64,000 bases of DNA from Sipunculus nudus. Its lineage: Eukaryota > Annelida > Sipuncula > Golfingiida > Sipunculidae. Within the stretch, counting starts at the first letter, position 1. Each line of letters opens with the position of its first letter. The notes beneath the pieces were generated by a model that saw nothing but the letters and a program-made list of their open reading frames with translations, had not been told where the DNA came from and made no database searches. Location of the stretch: contig CM049320.1 in NCBI GenBank assembly GCA_026874595.1, forward strand, positions 16,194,988-16,258,987, given 5' to 3'. A program made the position numbers and the translations under genes. Positions 34,262 through 49,200 of the stretch are shown here, piece after piece.

Positions 34262-37200
34262 CTCTGTCTCTTTCTCTCTCTATTTCTCTCTCCCTCTGCC
34301 TTAGTCTCTATTGCTTTCTATCTCTCTTACACACATTTCATAGTTTAATAACTAAACAAACAGAGCAAAACAAAAAATATCTATTCAGCAATTCTCAAAT
34401 ATTTCTAAATCATGGTCAAATTTTTTTTCAGCACACACATACAAAAATCTACCTGTATGACACCTGTCTCATTGTTGGCCAGCATGATTGTTACCATGCA
34501 GGTGTTTGGCTTCACGGCAGCAGTCACATCAGGGACCTCTACTCGTCCACTTGTTTTGGAAGCTTTCACATAGGTGACCTCTGAAACACATTATTTGGAG
34601 TATCCGAGAAATATGAATTATCTTTCTCTTAATCACTAGAAAAACTAGAGGTCGCTAAGTGAAGTTTGTCTCTATAAAATCTGAACATTCAGAGCCATTT
34701 TAAAGAAAGTGAGGAAAAATTAACCCATGGCCTATGTACAGGCTATTATATAATTGTAATTTAAAAGTTAGGCTTAAAAATAAATCTCATTTTGCCAGTT
34801 AATATATTAGACTTTATATATTGATAAATACTGGTCCTTTGATTCATATAACAAGGTGTGATCATATTAACAGGACAGAACAACACACACTGAATTATCT
34901 CATTTTTTCATTCATGAATCAGCCACTACCACAGCACAGTGACAGAATTAACACTTGAGGGAAAATGTCTGGATGCCAAAACAGTGTTGTGTACCTCATG
35001 AATATTCAATGAATATTATTCAAATGACCTGAAATGACCTAGTGCATGTAACAGATGTCAGAATAGTAACATTATTTGTTAAATTAAACAACACTTAGTG
35101 AAAACTGTATGGTTTCATTATGTTTCCATACATGATATGAAGAAAACTCAAGAAATACCTGCTATCCCATCATCCTCTAGCTGCTGCAGTACCAAGCGCA
35201 CTGAGTCATGCTCTAGGTTTGATGTGATAAAGTGTGGTATACAATGTTGGTTATGTTGTGTTCTCTTTTTTTGATGAAACCATTTAACAGCAGTCTGTAT
35301 CACCATGTTATTTGCCTGAAAAAAAAACCAGGATAATGCCAAAAAAATAAAAGATATGGTTCTCAGGCACCACCTGAGACAATTTTAGCCCCCATAATTA
35401 AAAAATTTTGATTTTGATGTTTTTTTCTTTAAAGAAAATAAAAAAGTACAATTTTGATAAGACGTCCTTTGTTATGTAGTGCTTTCACCTTTCAAGCAAG
35501 AAAATTCTGTTATTTTCATGCTTTTCCTTGATCATATGACATTTTTATTAAAACATACAAGGTAAAAAAGGTCAAAAATAAAATATCTTCCCCCCCACAC
35601 TGATTTCTGAAAAAGTGCCTGAGAACCATACCTTTCTTTTTGGCCTAACAGATAAAATGTATATGAAGGAAGTGATATAATAATAATAATAATGATAAAA
35701 ATAATTTCAATAATGATAACAATAATAAAAAGAACTAGAACCACTCAAAAATGGTCACCAAATTTGTATAAGCTGTAGAGCTAAGTAGATGTATATTCAT
35801 GCAAAATTTCAGGCCAATATGTCAAACCAGTTCTAAGATATAGCATGGATGTCTGACTTATAAACATGTTAATAGGTGGCGCCCCCTGCAATCTCAACAA
35901 CAAGGGACCTATGGGTCACTGTGCTCAGCTGACGTTAACCTTGAAGGTAAAAATCTAAAATAATATCTAATGGAGATAAAGTGTAAGAGGAAGAGGTAAT
36001 AAAGGCCATGGTTGGTTTATATGATTGGTTTGTATTGATGAGCAAGAAATTGTTGCAAAAAATATTTTGTGACCTGACCATGTGTTTCCTAATGTTGAAA
36101 CTAAAGCATGTGAGCAGTTTGTGAACAAATGATCTGTACTATTACCATGATCATTAGTTGGTTTTTCGATTAACTGTTGCATTTCAGTAGTTTACACATT
36201 TATTCAATTGCATCTATTTTTTTGTATAATATATATTATTAAATATATATGTATTTTTTTTATGAAATGTATACAGTTGAAATATAGCTAATTAACAACA
36301 TAAAACAGGGCAAACAAAGCCTGATCTCAAATTCTGCTGAGGCAGGAAAATAATGAACAAATGTTTGTATTAAATCCTGATTTTTTTATCACATCAACTA
36401 TTTTCTAATTTAAGTTTATATTTCTATACATTTCCAATTTACCATATATATCTGAATATAAAAGTTGATTCATAATTCTCAATTGCATCGTCATAAATCT
36501 CAATCTTGTCAGATAACACCACATCATGCATACAAATGTTTATTTATTTTTTACCACAAAAATATATCTTTTAAATCTGCAAAACAATAAATATCAAAAA
36601 ATAATACTTAATTTAGATTTCACAATTTTTAATTGTGTCTTTATTTATCCATAATGTGCTTCATATTTTATAATAATTTAAGCATACTAATGGGTTCATT
36701 TATATTTGTTAAAATAATTTAAAAGAAAATTGATTTCTTTAAAAATGCTACATTACACAACATTGCATCTTCTGGATAACACCTTGAATTATTTAAAGTT
36801 TTTGCATATCGGAGTGGAAACAGCATTACAATTAAGGAGATACAGTGAAAACAATAACAATTACTGCATAACACTTGGTGGGTTGGGTTTGCGGGGGGGG
36901 GGGGGGGGGGGTGATTGGGGTGGTGATATGAGAATAACTGTACACCTGTCACAGCAGGGGATCTCCCCCAGTAACTGTAACAAATCAGAAACCCTGGCAT
37001 AGCTGACTTCCAGTGACCTGGAGTGGGACCCTGCATCTGTAATCAAAGCAAGTGACTACAGAAAAAAAAATCAATAACTAGCTTAATTTTCAAGCTTTTA
37101 TTTTCAAATTTCAGATTTAGACAAACTAAATATTTATGTTTACATGCTGTGAAAATTAAATCAATGGTGCTTACAGGAAAAAAACGTGCCATGGTCAAAG

Positions 37201-40200
37201 TTGGGCTTAATTTAAGGTACTGATTTTTTTTTATGCTAATAACTTAAAAAATTTACAAAATTCAGATCTAATTTTGGGTAAACAATTGAATCTTAATTAA
37301 ACATAGTTATATACTTGAGAAAATAGACTCTAGTTTCAAAATTTTTCATGTTAAGGGAGTTATTATTTTTCCTGATTTTTTACAAAGTCCATTATGTTTG
37401 GGCCCATAACTTAAAGATTTTATACTTTACAGACTTAATTTCTGGCATGTACATAAGAACTATATAGAGGAATATTTATGGTAAATATGAGGAAAAACAG
37501 ATGAGTGGTTTTGATATTAGGCAGTCCTGAAGTGTGAAAATAGGATTTTAATAAAAAATTGAGGTTTTTCCTTAATTTCTCAAAGGAACGAAGTGGCAAA
37601 GACCCAGTTTTCGGCTTGGTAGGAGATCTTGGGGACATGCTGAATTTTGGATTCCTAGGTCTTACGGTTTCAAAACGTGCCACATCTACGGACAGACGGA
37701 CGGACGGACAGACGGACGGACAACGGACAATGGACAACGACTATAGCTCAGATGACTTATAGTCAGCTGAGCTAAAAAATCTATCCAACATGTTTACACA
37801 TGCAAAATTTCAGGCCAATGAGTCCAGCCCCTGTGGAGATATGAGTATCTTTTTCCTTAGACAGACAAACAGATGGACACCATGCAAAAATAATTGCAGG
37901 TGGCATCAGCAGTTTGTGTATAATAAGAGCTATGTAAGAACTATAAACATACAAAATTTCAGGCTGATATGTGAAACCAGTCCTGAGATATTAGCATGGA
38001 TGTCTGCAGCATAAACGGGAATGAAGGTACTGCCTTCTGTCATATAAACAAGAAATCTATCCAAATCACCTGATTATAATTCCGAGTTTCATAAAATTCC
38101 ATCCAGTGGTTATGGAGGAGTTCTCCATAAACCTTTGCAGTCATGGCCAGCTAAAAACCATTACCCACAAAACTCTGTTTTTGCGGATAATAATATTAAT
38201 CATAATAAAGTTTTATTGCAGACTTATGGTCTGGTAATTTTTGTACCAAAATGTATCAATACAACAGTTTCTTTACAACAATTGAATAATACTCTTTACA
38301 TGAAAATATACCATTTATATATTACTTTTATACCTTGATATACTGCAGATCAGGTTGCAATGCCTCTCATATAAACATTTATACATTATGTATTATAAAA
38401 TGTTCTTACTTGTTTAGATTAACAAGGCACAAAAACATTACCTCTGTGCCTCCTGATGTAAATATGACATCTACAAAAAAAGGAAAATAAATATGCATGT
38501 ACTTTCTAATTAGCTTCAGTTAAATCACTTTAATATGCATTCAAATTTGGTGACCCAGCACAACTATCAATTATCATAATCATATTATTATCAATGCCCC
38601 ACCTGTAACTCTTGCTATTTCATTTGATGGGATTTCAACTTTAGAGGAGCTTTCTGAATATGGAAGCTCATGCAGGCTGCAAACCCACAGAAACAATATA
38701 TATCACAAAAGACTGATGAAATCAGATAACAAAACTGATAAATTATAATTTAATTTAAATGGATTATACAATAAGATATTATTTCTAATCAAGGCACTCT
38801 CCATGGCTCAGGTGGTGGGGTTTGGTAGTGTCTAGAGGTTGAGTAAACCAGCAAGAGGACCCTGAAACAACCACCGGCCTTGGACAAGCCACTACACCCC
38901 ACCTTCATAGCTGGGATGTTGCAAATGACTTTGTAAATTTTCTGACAAAGAGAGCTCATAATACCTAAATTGGTGTACTTGGAGGCAACTTACAATATCT
39001 GGAAAGTCAGATGCACAACAATGGGATACAACGCGACATTAGAAATATAAAGATACTTAAGAGACAGTTGATGATGGTAACAACATCCATTAACATAGAT
39101 TTACTGTCAGAATTGATAGAATGCAAAGATGGGATATGTACCTCGCATTTGACCTCCGATGAGCTAGGTTAAAACACTCAATTGATTTATTATCATCCGA
39201 TTTTGTAATAGGTACGGACTGAACTTTCATTTTTCCTTCCTTCTTTCTGTATATCTTTCATTTACTTCATATTTCTTTTCATTGCATATAATGTACTGTA
39301 CTTCCTTGTATGAATAAAGATATATATATATATATATATAACTATGTTTTGGATCAAACCTGGGAAACCTGTGGAGAGAGCATACCATTCTACCCCTTGA
39401 CAGTCCAGGCCTTCACTCATACCATGATATTTAGACTCTTTCCCAAGAAATTTTTATACCAGCTTTGTCTGTCAGTCTTACATCTATCAATTTCCTGATG
39501 CCTCTGTTCAAAATATATATAACTCAGCAAACCTCAGTCACAATACTGAATTAAGCTAAGACTACTTATGTATGGAATGCATGTGGAATATGTGTTGAAG
39601 GATTTTATATCTATCAATACAGCAACCTGCATATTTTTTTTCATGGTGTGATGATTAATCAATAAGATTGATGATTGGTTATTTTCTTTCAAAATCAATT
39701 AAATTGATTGTATTGTTGCATAATTGATTAAAAATGATTATGTATACCAATGCAAAGAATCTAATCCTGTCAGAGATATACAAACACAAAGTAACAAACA
39801 GCATGAAAACAGAACCTTGCGCAGCCAACAATCATCCAACAGCAAGTCAACCTTGGATGTGTATGCAGGTGGATTGATTATTTCATTATGCATACCAAAG
39901 TACATGACAGAATATTTACTTAGGTCAATAATTTAAGTAAAAGTATACAGCAGATAGAAAGAACATAAAATAGTCTACATATAATCAATCATGCATCCAT
40001 TGTTTTTATTTTTCAATCATCGATAATGCTTTTAAAAAGAATTCCTACCTCTAATATTTTCTATGTGTCACTATATTAAACCATGCCAACCCCGTAAAAA
40101 TTGCTACATGCAGCCTTTCTTTTGGACGGATCTGCATTCCGCATGCCAATTCCATGAATAAGGAATCTCACCTATTTAGTCAATACCAATTTTTATCCAC

Positions 40201-43200
40201 ATTCCGCATGTCAGATCCACATTCCATACATAAGGAATCGTAACTTTAATATACAATAAATTAACTATTAAGTTCCTTATATACTGTGGTTGACTTTATG
40301 TCAGCGAGGGTTTTAATTTCGCGATTTTCGGGAATGGGAAATAATCGCGAAAATAACACCCTCGGGAATAATTGACCAATTGAGTATGTCCTTCTTATTA
40401 AGTGTAGCCAATACTTGCATGGGAATAGGTTAGAACAGTGAGAAATCTTAATGTACATTACATCCATGCAGGAATAGGGAAAACATTCACTTAAATTTGA
40501 ACTAAACTACCTGTGCTGTGTGTATGGGCCCATCCTTATATGAGAAGAATATCAGAAGCTCATGAATTATTCTCAATTTATAATACACACAGGAATGGCT
40601 TTACCAAATATATGATATAGGTTCTGGTCAGATCGCAAAAATGAGACCCTCGTGAAACATTAAAAATGCAGAAATTGCGAAATTTCAGCCTAACAAATAT
40701 GAAGCCAACCACAGGAATTAATATTTCTAAATATGTAAATCATAATCTATAGTGTATCAGGAAGCCTCCGTAAATCATTTTGTCACCTTCTGCTCTTCCT
40801 CCCAGCATGCCAGCTATGGACTGACGGGAATTTTCTATGATCGTTTTTGCTTCTCTTCCTGTTCAAATAAAGAAGGATATACAAAAATATGCAAAACATA
40901 TAATGTTTTAAAAGATGCTAGATATTTCTAATTGTTTATACATAATTACTGACACCTTTAATCTAAAATCTTTATCATAATTAAACCTAGTCTCAATCAA
41001 TTAAACTTAAACAATACTCCACCTTTTAGGGACTCAGACTCAAGGGTCCTTGACTCAGATTTGGACTTAGACTCAGAGGGGTAAGGACTTAAGGTATCAG
41101 ATCGGGTTCATCTCAAGTCTAGTATAAAACAAGCAAATTCCAGGAATTTATGTCCCCATCCAAGGTAAGCATGAGAGCAATCACTGACCCAAGTTTGAAT
41201 GAAATTGGATAATATTTAGAAAGGTTAGATGGACAGACAGAAGGACAGACAGACAGACAAACCCATAGGAAACCCCCCCGAGGAAGCAGAGGGACATTAA
41301 ACATATATAATGATATAAAAATATATAGAAAGTCACATACTATAAAGACTTGTATGCATGTGTAAAATACTAACATTATGTTATATTGTTTAACTAAGAA
41401 CACCATGCTTTAGCTCTGCCTCAAGTGCTACATGTTAAAATGAAATTTAAATTCAAGTAAAACGTTTGTGTTGACTAATGTTAAACTATACAAGATGATC
41501 TTAAATTTCATGTCCAAAAACTCAAGCCTCTGGGCAGGGCACTAAAGTTATGGAGAATTCTAGCACAATACTTGAATCATGTAGAAGAAATTAACAGACC
41601 CCCAAGCAGTAATTGACCTGGTCAATTGGCTCTTTTTTGCAGCCAGTGCTAACTTAAATCTTATCGTTTTCACTTGAATCTGTGTGTGTGTGTCTGCAAG
41701 ATATCTGAAGAATGGTATCACAGATATTTTTTAAATTTACCATATACCTTGGTGTTATGAAAATCTCCATGTAGTTAAATTTGGTGTAAATCAAACAGTA
41801 TATAACCCAAGAATGAGTGTTTTATGGATTTTAATTTCACATTTATTTACACTGGGATGTAGTATATGACAGTATGACCATCATGATGTGACGGGGGACA
41901 ATGACGTACATCACTCCTTGTGTATGTGCTTTTCTCTGATGTCAGTAAATCAATGAACAGCATGGAAGCCATGGTTAAGTATGTTGTGTTTATAGTCAAG
42001 CAGCGATAGGATGATGTTAAAGAGGTGTATTTCGATTAAACTGTTCTCAGGAATAACAAAGGTTTAACCAGAATACGGGTAGACGACAAGCGACTACATG
42101 TATCAGCCAAAATCAGAGTAGGATGGGTGAAGTGAGGCATGGATTGAGTGGCTCGGGGAAATAGACAAGGTGTTTTGCATATAAGCACGGATGATGTGAA
42201 ACAAGAGTGGGACAGGTGAAGTGAGGCATGGATTGTGTGGCAAGGAGAAACAGAGAGAGGAGTGTTGCATATAAGCATGGACTTCTGCAGCAGAAATGTG
42301 TATGAAGGTGGCGCCACCTGCTACAAAATCCAGAAAATTATTCAAGTTGTAAAAAACTGCAAAATTTAGAGCAGATAAGTCAAACCACTGCCGAGATATG
42401 AGCAATTTTATCCCATGGCAGACAAACAGACGGACACTGTGCAAAAATGGTTGCGGCAGAACCCAGTCAAAAACATAGTATCTGCAAAACTTCATTTTGG
42501 CTCATACAAGTAACATTCCAGGGCACCAGCTTTGAATACTCTCTTCATTGCAGGATTTGTGTCACCATAAAAGACGCTGTTTTTAATTCTTATTGTTTTG
42601 ATATGGAATAAATGGTGGCAAGGTAAGGTCTGCCTAGCAAGTCAGCCATGACCACCCAGTGGAAAAACCGGAGCACCTCCACCTCCAGTACACAGACAGA
42701 CTATCCCAGTCTGGAAACCATCAAACAATACCATTCTCGCATTGTTAGCTTTCATCATTTGCACAATACCACAAGTCAGGTCCTTGCCTTTATACAAATA
42801 TTCCAGAATGGCTGGTATACTATAGAACAGCATTATTTAGACTGTAGTAAACAAGGCCATTAGACCTGAACACATTCAAATCTACTTCTGTCATTGCACA
42901 GGAAGGATCTTGTCACATGCTTAGGTTGAATACTGAGGTTGACTTTTTGTTCACAAGGGATTAAAATTCATTATACTAGTAAATTGGAAAATATTGCAAA
43001 AACATGTGACCCATGGGTCATGACGCTCAGCTGCCAAGCATGACCTGTGACATCATGGGCTGAGATTCACAACTTCCAGTCAAATTTTGAAGAACCAATT
43101 TGCCAATTTGTTGAAATTTTCTGCGACAACAGAAATATATATCACCTATGTCTGGTTAAAACACAGTGAATTGATGGTCTGAGGAAAATGTATGATTGTT

Positions 43201-46200
43201 AAGGTATCCAGAACTATTCCCATAGCTTACTTGATACCTGTCAGTCTAAAAAGGAACACCACAAAGGGCAAATATAAGATCAAAATATATAAAGCAAAAA
43301 ATCAAGGAAATCCATGCAAGAATTATTGAGAAACAGGTGCTTCTGTATGAATTTTTATTCAATACAAGCCAACTGTACTGCACTTTCATACATGATGATA
43401 ATATTTATTAAGAAATATTTGACCCAATCCTTTGCAAGATTACATTAATATATGTCCGACTGCCTTTAACAGTTCTTGAGATAATATGATCAAAAGGAAT
43501 TTAAAGATAGTTGCCTGGTGGCCATTTTGGACTTCTGACAGGTCTGAAATCAGACAACAACCATTCTCTAAATCGGACCAAAAATTGAAGGTAAATTACT
43601 GAAACTGCACTGAAAAAAGGATTTCTGAGGTTGCTAACTGGCAGACATAATGGATTTCTGACAAGTCTGACATTTGATATCACACATCCTCCAACAAGAG
43701 ACCAAACTTGGGGCAAATTCTCCAAATGATGTTACAGTAATGAATGTCCAAAACAATTCAAAAGGCATGTTCAGGCGCTCATATAAGATTTATAGATATG
43801 CAAATGTAAAAGTGTAGGTCCAATATTTTTTATTATCACTCTGCTTTTCAATGGGGTCAGCAGGGTTGGTAAACTGCAAAAGCTGAAAGAATAGAAATGC
43901 AGAAAGCATGACTAAGAGTCTTGTAATAAAATAAAGCCATCCTAAATCAAGTACACATCCACATATTATGAGAACAAACACTTGCTTTTATATGTGGTGA
44001 TTTATATAAAAATATTCAGATATCTAGGAAACGAAGTTTATTGCTATGATTCCATAAAATAAACTGCAAAATGTTCCCATCATCTTATAAATCAGTAGCT
44101 AAACCTTAATACTATACTCTCATAGTGTTAATTCCTGGCTGAAGTATTCCAACAACAGTGTTTTGTTATGCAGTAACGAGGTACTTATCACTCAGCCTTA
44201 TCACTTAATAGCCTGATACAAAAGGGAGTCATATGTCACCAGTGTCACTCACAATTACAGCCACACAGTGAGATGTACCAGCTGGATTGCAAGCTTATAT
44301 ATACAAGAAAAATAGAGATGGTCTACAAAATAAGTTGACCTGACCTATGACCTTGGCCTTTTGCCCACATATCAACTGGATTCTTTCTAAATGATGGGTA
44401 ACTACTAACCTATTACATCTGGCCGGGTGTAATTACTTGGCAACCAATGAGTGAATAACTTAGACCTGCAACCTTTAACCTCCTGACCAGCTGACCTCAA
44501 AATCAATTAGTTATTTCTTCATGCAAAAAGACCCATAAATATGAAGTTTGAATCACATTCAGTGATGCATAGATGTGGCATATGTGAAAGACTGAAGGTC
44601 TGGGTTGAACAGTTTCACTTGAAATATGTTCACAAGCATTTAGAACAATATTGTGACCTTGACCTTTGACCTTTTGAACTCAACATCAATAGGCTTCTTC
44701 CCCTATTGGTAGGTAAGCCATATATGACAGATGGAAAGAATAGATTGAAAAGTTTGCCTGAAAATGACTCTACGCAAGAAGAGGGTGCTGTGAACTTGAC
44801 CTTTGACCTCAAAATCAACAGGTCTTTTCCCCTGTTGGCAGAGAAGCGATATCAGTGCTGAAAAGTTTGGAATGAGAGGTCTACCTTGAAATGTGTCCAC
44901 AACCTTTTCAAAGAAGTGGATCCTGTGACCCTGACCTATGACCTTGTGACCTCAACATCTATAGGATTCTTCTCCCACTTAGGAGTGGTGAGCTATATGT
45001 GAAAATTCAAAGAATTGGGATGAAAGGTTTGGCTTAAAATGCATCCACAGACTTTTCAAAGAAGTTGGTACTGTGACCTTTTTATGTATTTGTATACACC
45101 ACTTATGTCCGCATTCAAGCACTATCTCTTCAAATACTCTCACTCGAAGCAAACTCAAGAACTACACGTTTTAAGCCAGTTTCATCACTTCCTGTTCTCT
45201 GCTTCTACACGCATGTGCCCTCCACCTGGCTTGACATTCAATACAGTTCGGACCAATATAAACATTCACTGCAGATATGACCAATATATAACACTCCTCC
45301 CTTGTTTTTAAATTGCTGAGTTATAATAAAGTACTTTTACTTTAAGTTTACTGTTGAGGTATCAAGAAATGTTTGTACCAATAATATATAAAAGAATATT
45401 CTTACTGATGACACAAAAGGGAGTGATTTAACACTTGAACATATTCTTAACTCTACTCTTTCCATCTACACTGTATACCTATAATATCAGTTACCATGTC
45501 CCAGATACTCCAGTATCCATTGACCAATGAAAAATGGGAAGTCATTGAAAATTGCTGGTGAGTTACCACGAATTACTGGTTTCCTTCCCCTACACAAAAA
45601 AAACCAAAATGTGGAAATTAAATATGTGACATAACAAAACATGTGAAGTACCGTACAGTAATTCACTGCAAACAATCTGATGTCCACATCAGTATAGTTC
45701 AAATATTTGAAATACTACAGAAACCAAATACAATCATCTAAGCACAACATCAGTCCAGAATCTTAAGTACATTAAAGATCAAGTCTCTTTGGTGCTTTCC
45801 TAACTCGAGTGGATGCGCGGTGACCCTCAGGCTGTTTAGTAACCTCCACCATTGAGGAGGAATTCGGGATTTTTACCGCTTTGGTGTCAACACATGGACC
45901 CATTTGAGACCGGCTATGACTAGCATCAACATGAGACTCAACCACTGGCTCTGGGTCCCTGGGCTGATCGGTTACAAGGTAACCTGTTGGCTGAACATCA
46001 TCAAGATTATCATCATCAAGCTGTCTTGATGGTACTGCCAACTCTGGTACATCTGACTCAGCAACCGGCACTGGACAAGCAGGAATGGCCAGATCATCTG
46101 GCATCTCGAATGATTCTCGTTTAGCACAATTAGTTTTAATCAGATGATCTATATGGACATGACGCAACTGCACCCAACTCTAATTAGATAGGACCTTGGC

Positions 46201-49200
46201 CCCATCGGCTTAACCACTGTACCAAGATCCCATTTGGTTGAATTTCCTCGGAAATTCCTCACACTCACAGTATCCTGTGGTTCTAAAACACGCTCCTTCA
46301 CTCTCTGTCGATTGTGTTGCTGCGTCTGTTTGACCTGCTGGTCCTGTACATGTTTCTTTAAATTTGGTTGTAACAAGGTAAATCTAGTACATATCTGCCG
46401 TTTCAGAAACAACTCGCTGGGTGTCTGGCCGGTCACGGAGTGTGGTGTATTCCGATATTGCATCAAGAAGTTAGCCAGTCTGTGTTTTAACAACAGTTTG
46501 ACTCCTCCATGTTTTTCTCGCTCGGCACCCTTTCTTAATGCTCGTTTCACGGTCTTTACTGCCCTTTCAGCTGCACCATTAGTGGCTGGGTGATAAGGTG
46601 GAATTAATGTTTGTTTGACCCCATTCTGTTTTAGAAACATTTGGAACTCAGTGGCGATAAACTGTGGGCCATTATCAGAGCATAGCTCTTCCGGAAGCCC
46701 ATATCTGGCAAACAGATCTCGTAGAACTGTAATGGTTTTGTCCACCGTTGTCGATTTCATGTATTCTATCTCTAACCATTTTGAATGACTGTCCACCAGT
46801 ATAAATAAATATCCACCATCACCTACATCCGTGAAATCACAATGCACCCTCTGCCAAACACGTGTGGGCCACCTCCAAGGGTGTACAGGTGCCACTGAAG
46901 GTGCTTTCCTAACTACTTGGCATATGTCACAGGCTTTAATCATCGTTTCTATCTCGGAGTCCAATCCAGGCCACCACATGTATCCTTGAGCAACTGCTGT
47001 GCTAGCTACCATCCCCATGTGGCCTTCGTGAATCTCATTAAGCAGTCTCTGTCTGAGACCGGAAGGTATGATGACGCGAATCCCCCATAAAACACATCCT
47101 TGTTCAGCAGATAATTCTGATCGACGGGTAAAATATGGTTTCACTGCGTTGTCTGTCACATGGTTTGGCCAACCAGTCTGTATATAGTGTAACACCTTAG
47201 ATAGCACTGGATCTCGCCGAGTCAGTCTGCTGATGTCCTTGGCCTTTATAGGAAGCTCATCAAGACCCGAGAAGAAAAACATCTCCTCCTCCATGGCTAA
47301 AAGGTTATCCTCACACGGCAACCTTGACAATGCATCGGCGTTTGCATGGTCCTTGGATTGTCTGTATTCAACTGTGTACTGATATGCTTGTAAAATCACT
47401 GCCCAACGTTGCATACGGCCTGCCGCTAAACTAGGAATACCAGTCTTTGGGCCTAGGATTTTCAACAGTGGCTTGTGATCTGTTAGCAAATGAAACTGTC
47501 TGCCATACAAATACTTGTGAAATTTTCTCACTCCATATATTATCCCCAAAGCCTCTTTTTCAATTTGTGAGTAGTTTTTCTCACTCTTTGTTAAAGTACG
47601 TGAGGCGAACGCTATAGGCTTTTCTTCACCCGAATCCAAAACATGGGAAATCATAGGGGGAGGCATCCGTGGCCAGGATCAGTTTTTGTCTGACATTATA
47701 AGGAACCAGTACATGTCCCTTTAACAATTCAGTCTTACTCTGGTCAAAGGCTGCCTGACAGCCTGGAGACCAAATCCAGGCCGTTCCACTCTGTAATAAC
47801 TCGTGCAGCGGCTGCAGCAAAGTTGACAAATTTGGAATGAAATTACCATAATAGTTCAAAAGACCCAAATATGAACGTAATTCCTGCACATTCCGTGGTT
47901 CAGGTGCATTTACAATGGCTGCCACTTTCTCCGGTAAGGGATGTCTCCCATCTTGATCGACTTTGTAGCCCATATACTCAACACTGTCCTGTTGAAAGAC
48001 ACACTTAGCTTTGTTGGCCTTGATTCCATATTTCTTTAATCTGGACAACACTTCCTCTACTACTGGTACATGATCCTCTGGTTTAGTTTTGATCAAAATA
48101 TCATCTATCCGGCATTTTACCTGTTCCATGCCCTGTAACACTTGATCCATCATGGCCTGAAACAGGCTAGGGGCAGTGGCAATGCCATAAGCTAGTCTCT
48201 GGTATTGGTATAATCCACGGTGAGTATGAATTGTCATGTAATTCTTACTGTTTTCAGTAAGCTCCATCTGTTGATACGCGTTAGATAAGTCAATCTTGGT
48301 GAAGACGCTGCCTTCCTCTAAAGTGGCAAATATATCCTCCACATCTGGTAATGGATAGGGATTATCTAGCAACACTTGGTTAACAGAAACCTTAAAGTCT
48401 CCGCATATTCTGACTGATCCTCCCTTTTTTGGTACACACACAACTGGCGAGGCCCAATCACTACGTTCCACTTTCTTTATAACTCCAGCTGCTTATTACC
48501 GGTCCAGTTCTTTGTCAACTTGTGGCTTAATAGCATAGGGTACTGGTCTAGCTTTACAGAATATAGGCTGTGCCCCTTCTCTCAGTTTAATATCAGCTTT
48601 AAAGCCTTGTACAGTCCCTAACTTTGATTCAAACACTGTTGAATATTTTTGTAATAGCTCTGACATCCCTTGATTGGTGTGTACATGAAAGATACAGTGC
48701 CAGTCTAATTTGAGGATCTGGAGCCAATCACGGCCCATAAGTGTTGGCCCATCTGACTTCACAATAATGATTGGTAACACAGCCTTCTGTCCGTTATATG
48801 TGACTGACACATTTATTTGTCCACAAACCGGAAGATTTTCCTTGCCATAGGTTTTTAATGTGCACTGAGTAGGCTCAAGTGGTATATGTGCATACTGTTT
48901 ATCACACAGGTGTTTTGACATTATTGAAACACTAGCCCCTGTATCCATTTGCATTTCCAGATCCAAGTCATTTATTTGCACTGAAACAATCATAGCCGAC
49001 CCCTTTTTACCTAGGGTTTCCACTGTATACATCCCCATGACAGTATCAGAGTCTGAACTATCAGTTTCCTGATCAACAGTTTCAACATATCTAGCATGAC
49101 TTGGACCTTTATATTTAGGCTTAGCAGCATTAGCACCCTGAGGTCGAGCACTCTGACCAGTGGTTTTCGTATGACAAACCACCGCAAAATGTCCTATTTT

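Larger units (their letters stand above)
35316..38441. repeat. SCLY intron 4, repeat-bearing
   Basis: 35,765-35,935 combines a family 1 core fragment (AGGTGGCGCCCCCTGC) with a family 3 3' end (GGGACCTATGGGTCAC..GCTCAGCTG). 36,893-36,911 is a G-tract. 37,130-37,780 is R4. 37,785-38,196 is a family 1 fragment. The rest is AT-rich with nothing recognised. Confidence 0.6.

Noticed and set aside
34186-34584. 132-codon plus-strand frame beginning with a Ser/Leu run
   Set aside because: It is the (TC)n microsatellite read in frame, followed by antisense of SCLY exon 6.
38603-38676. Exon-like 74-bp segment on the minus strand (acceptor GGTTTGCAG, donor GTGGGG) encoding [15 protein letters not shown]..
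   Set aside because: It lies between SCLY exons 3 and 4, but its open frame does not match the phase of exon 3. Inclusion would break the protein, and exons 3 and 4 already join to give an uninterrupted family sequence.
46234-46593. 119-codon plus-strand frame
   Set aside because: Antisense to the Gypsy integrase; no independent support.
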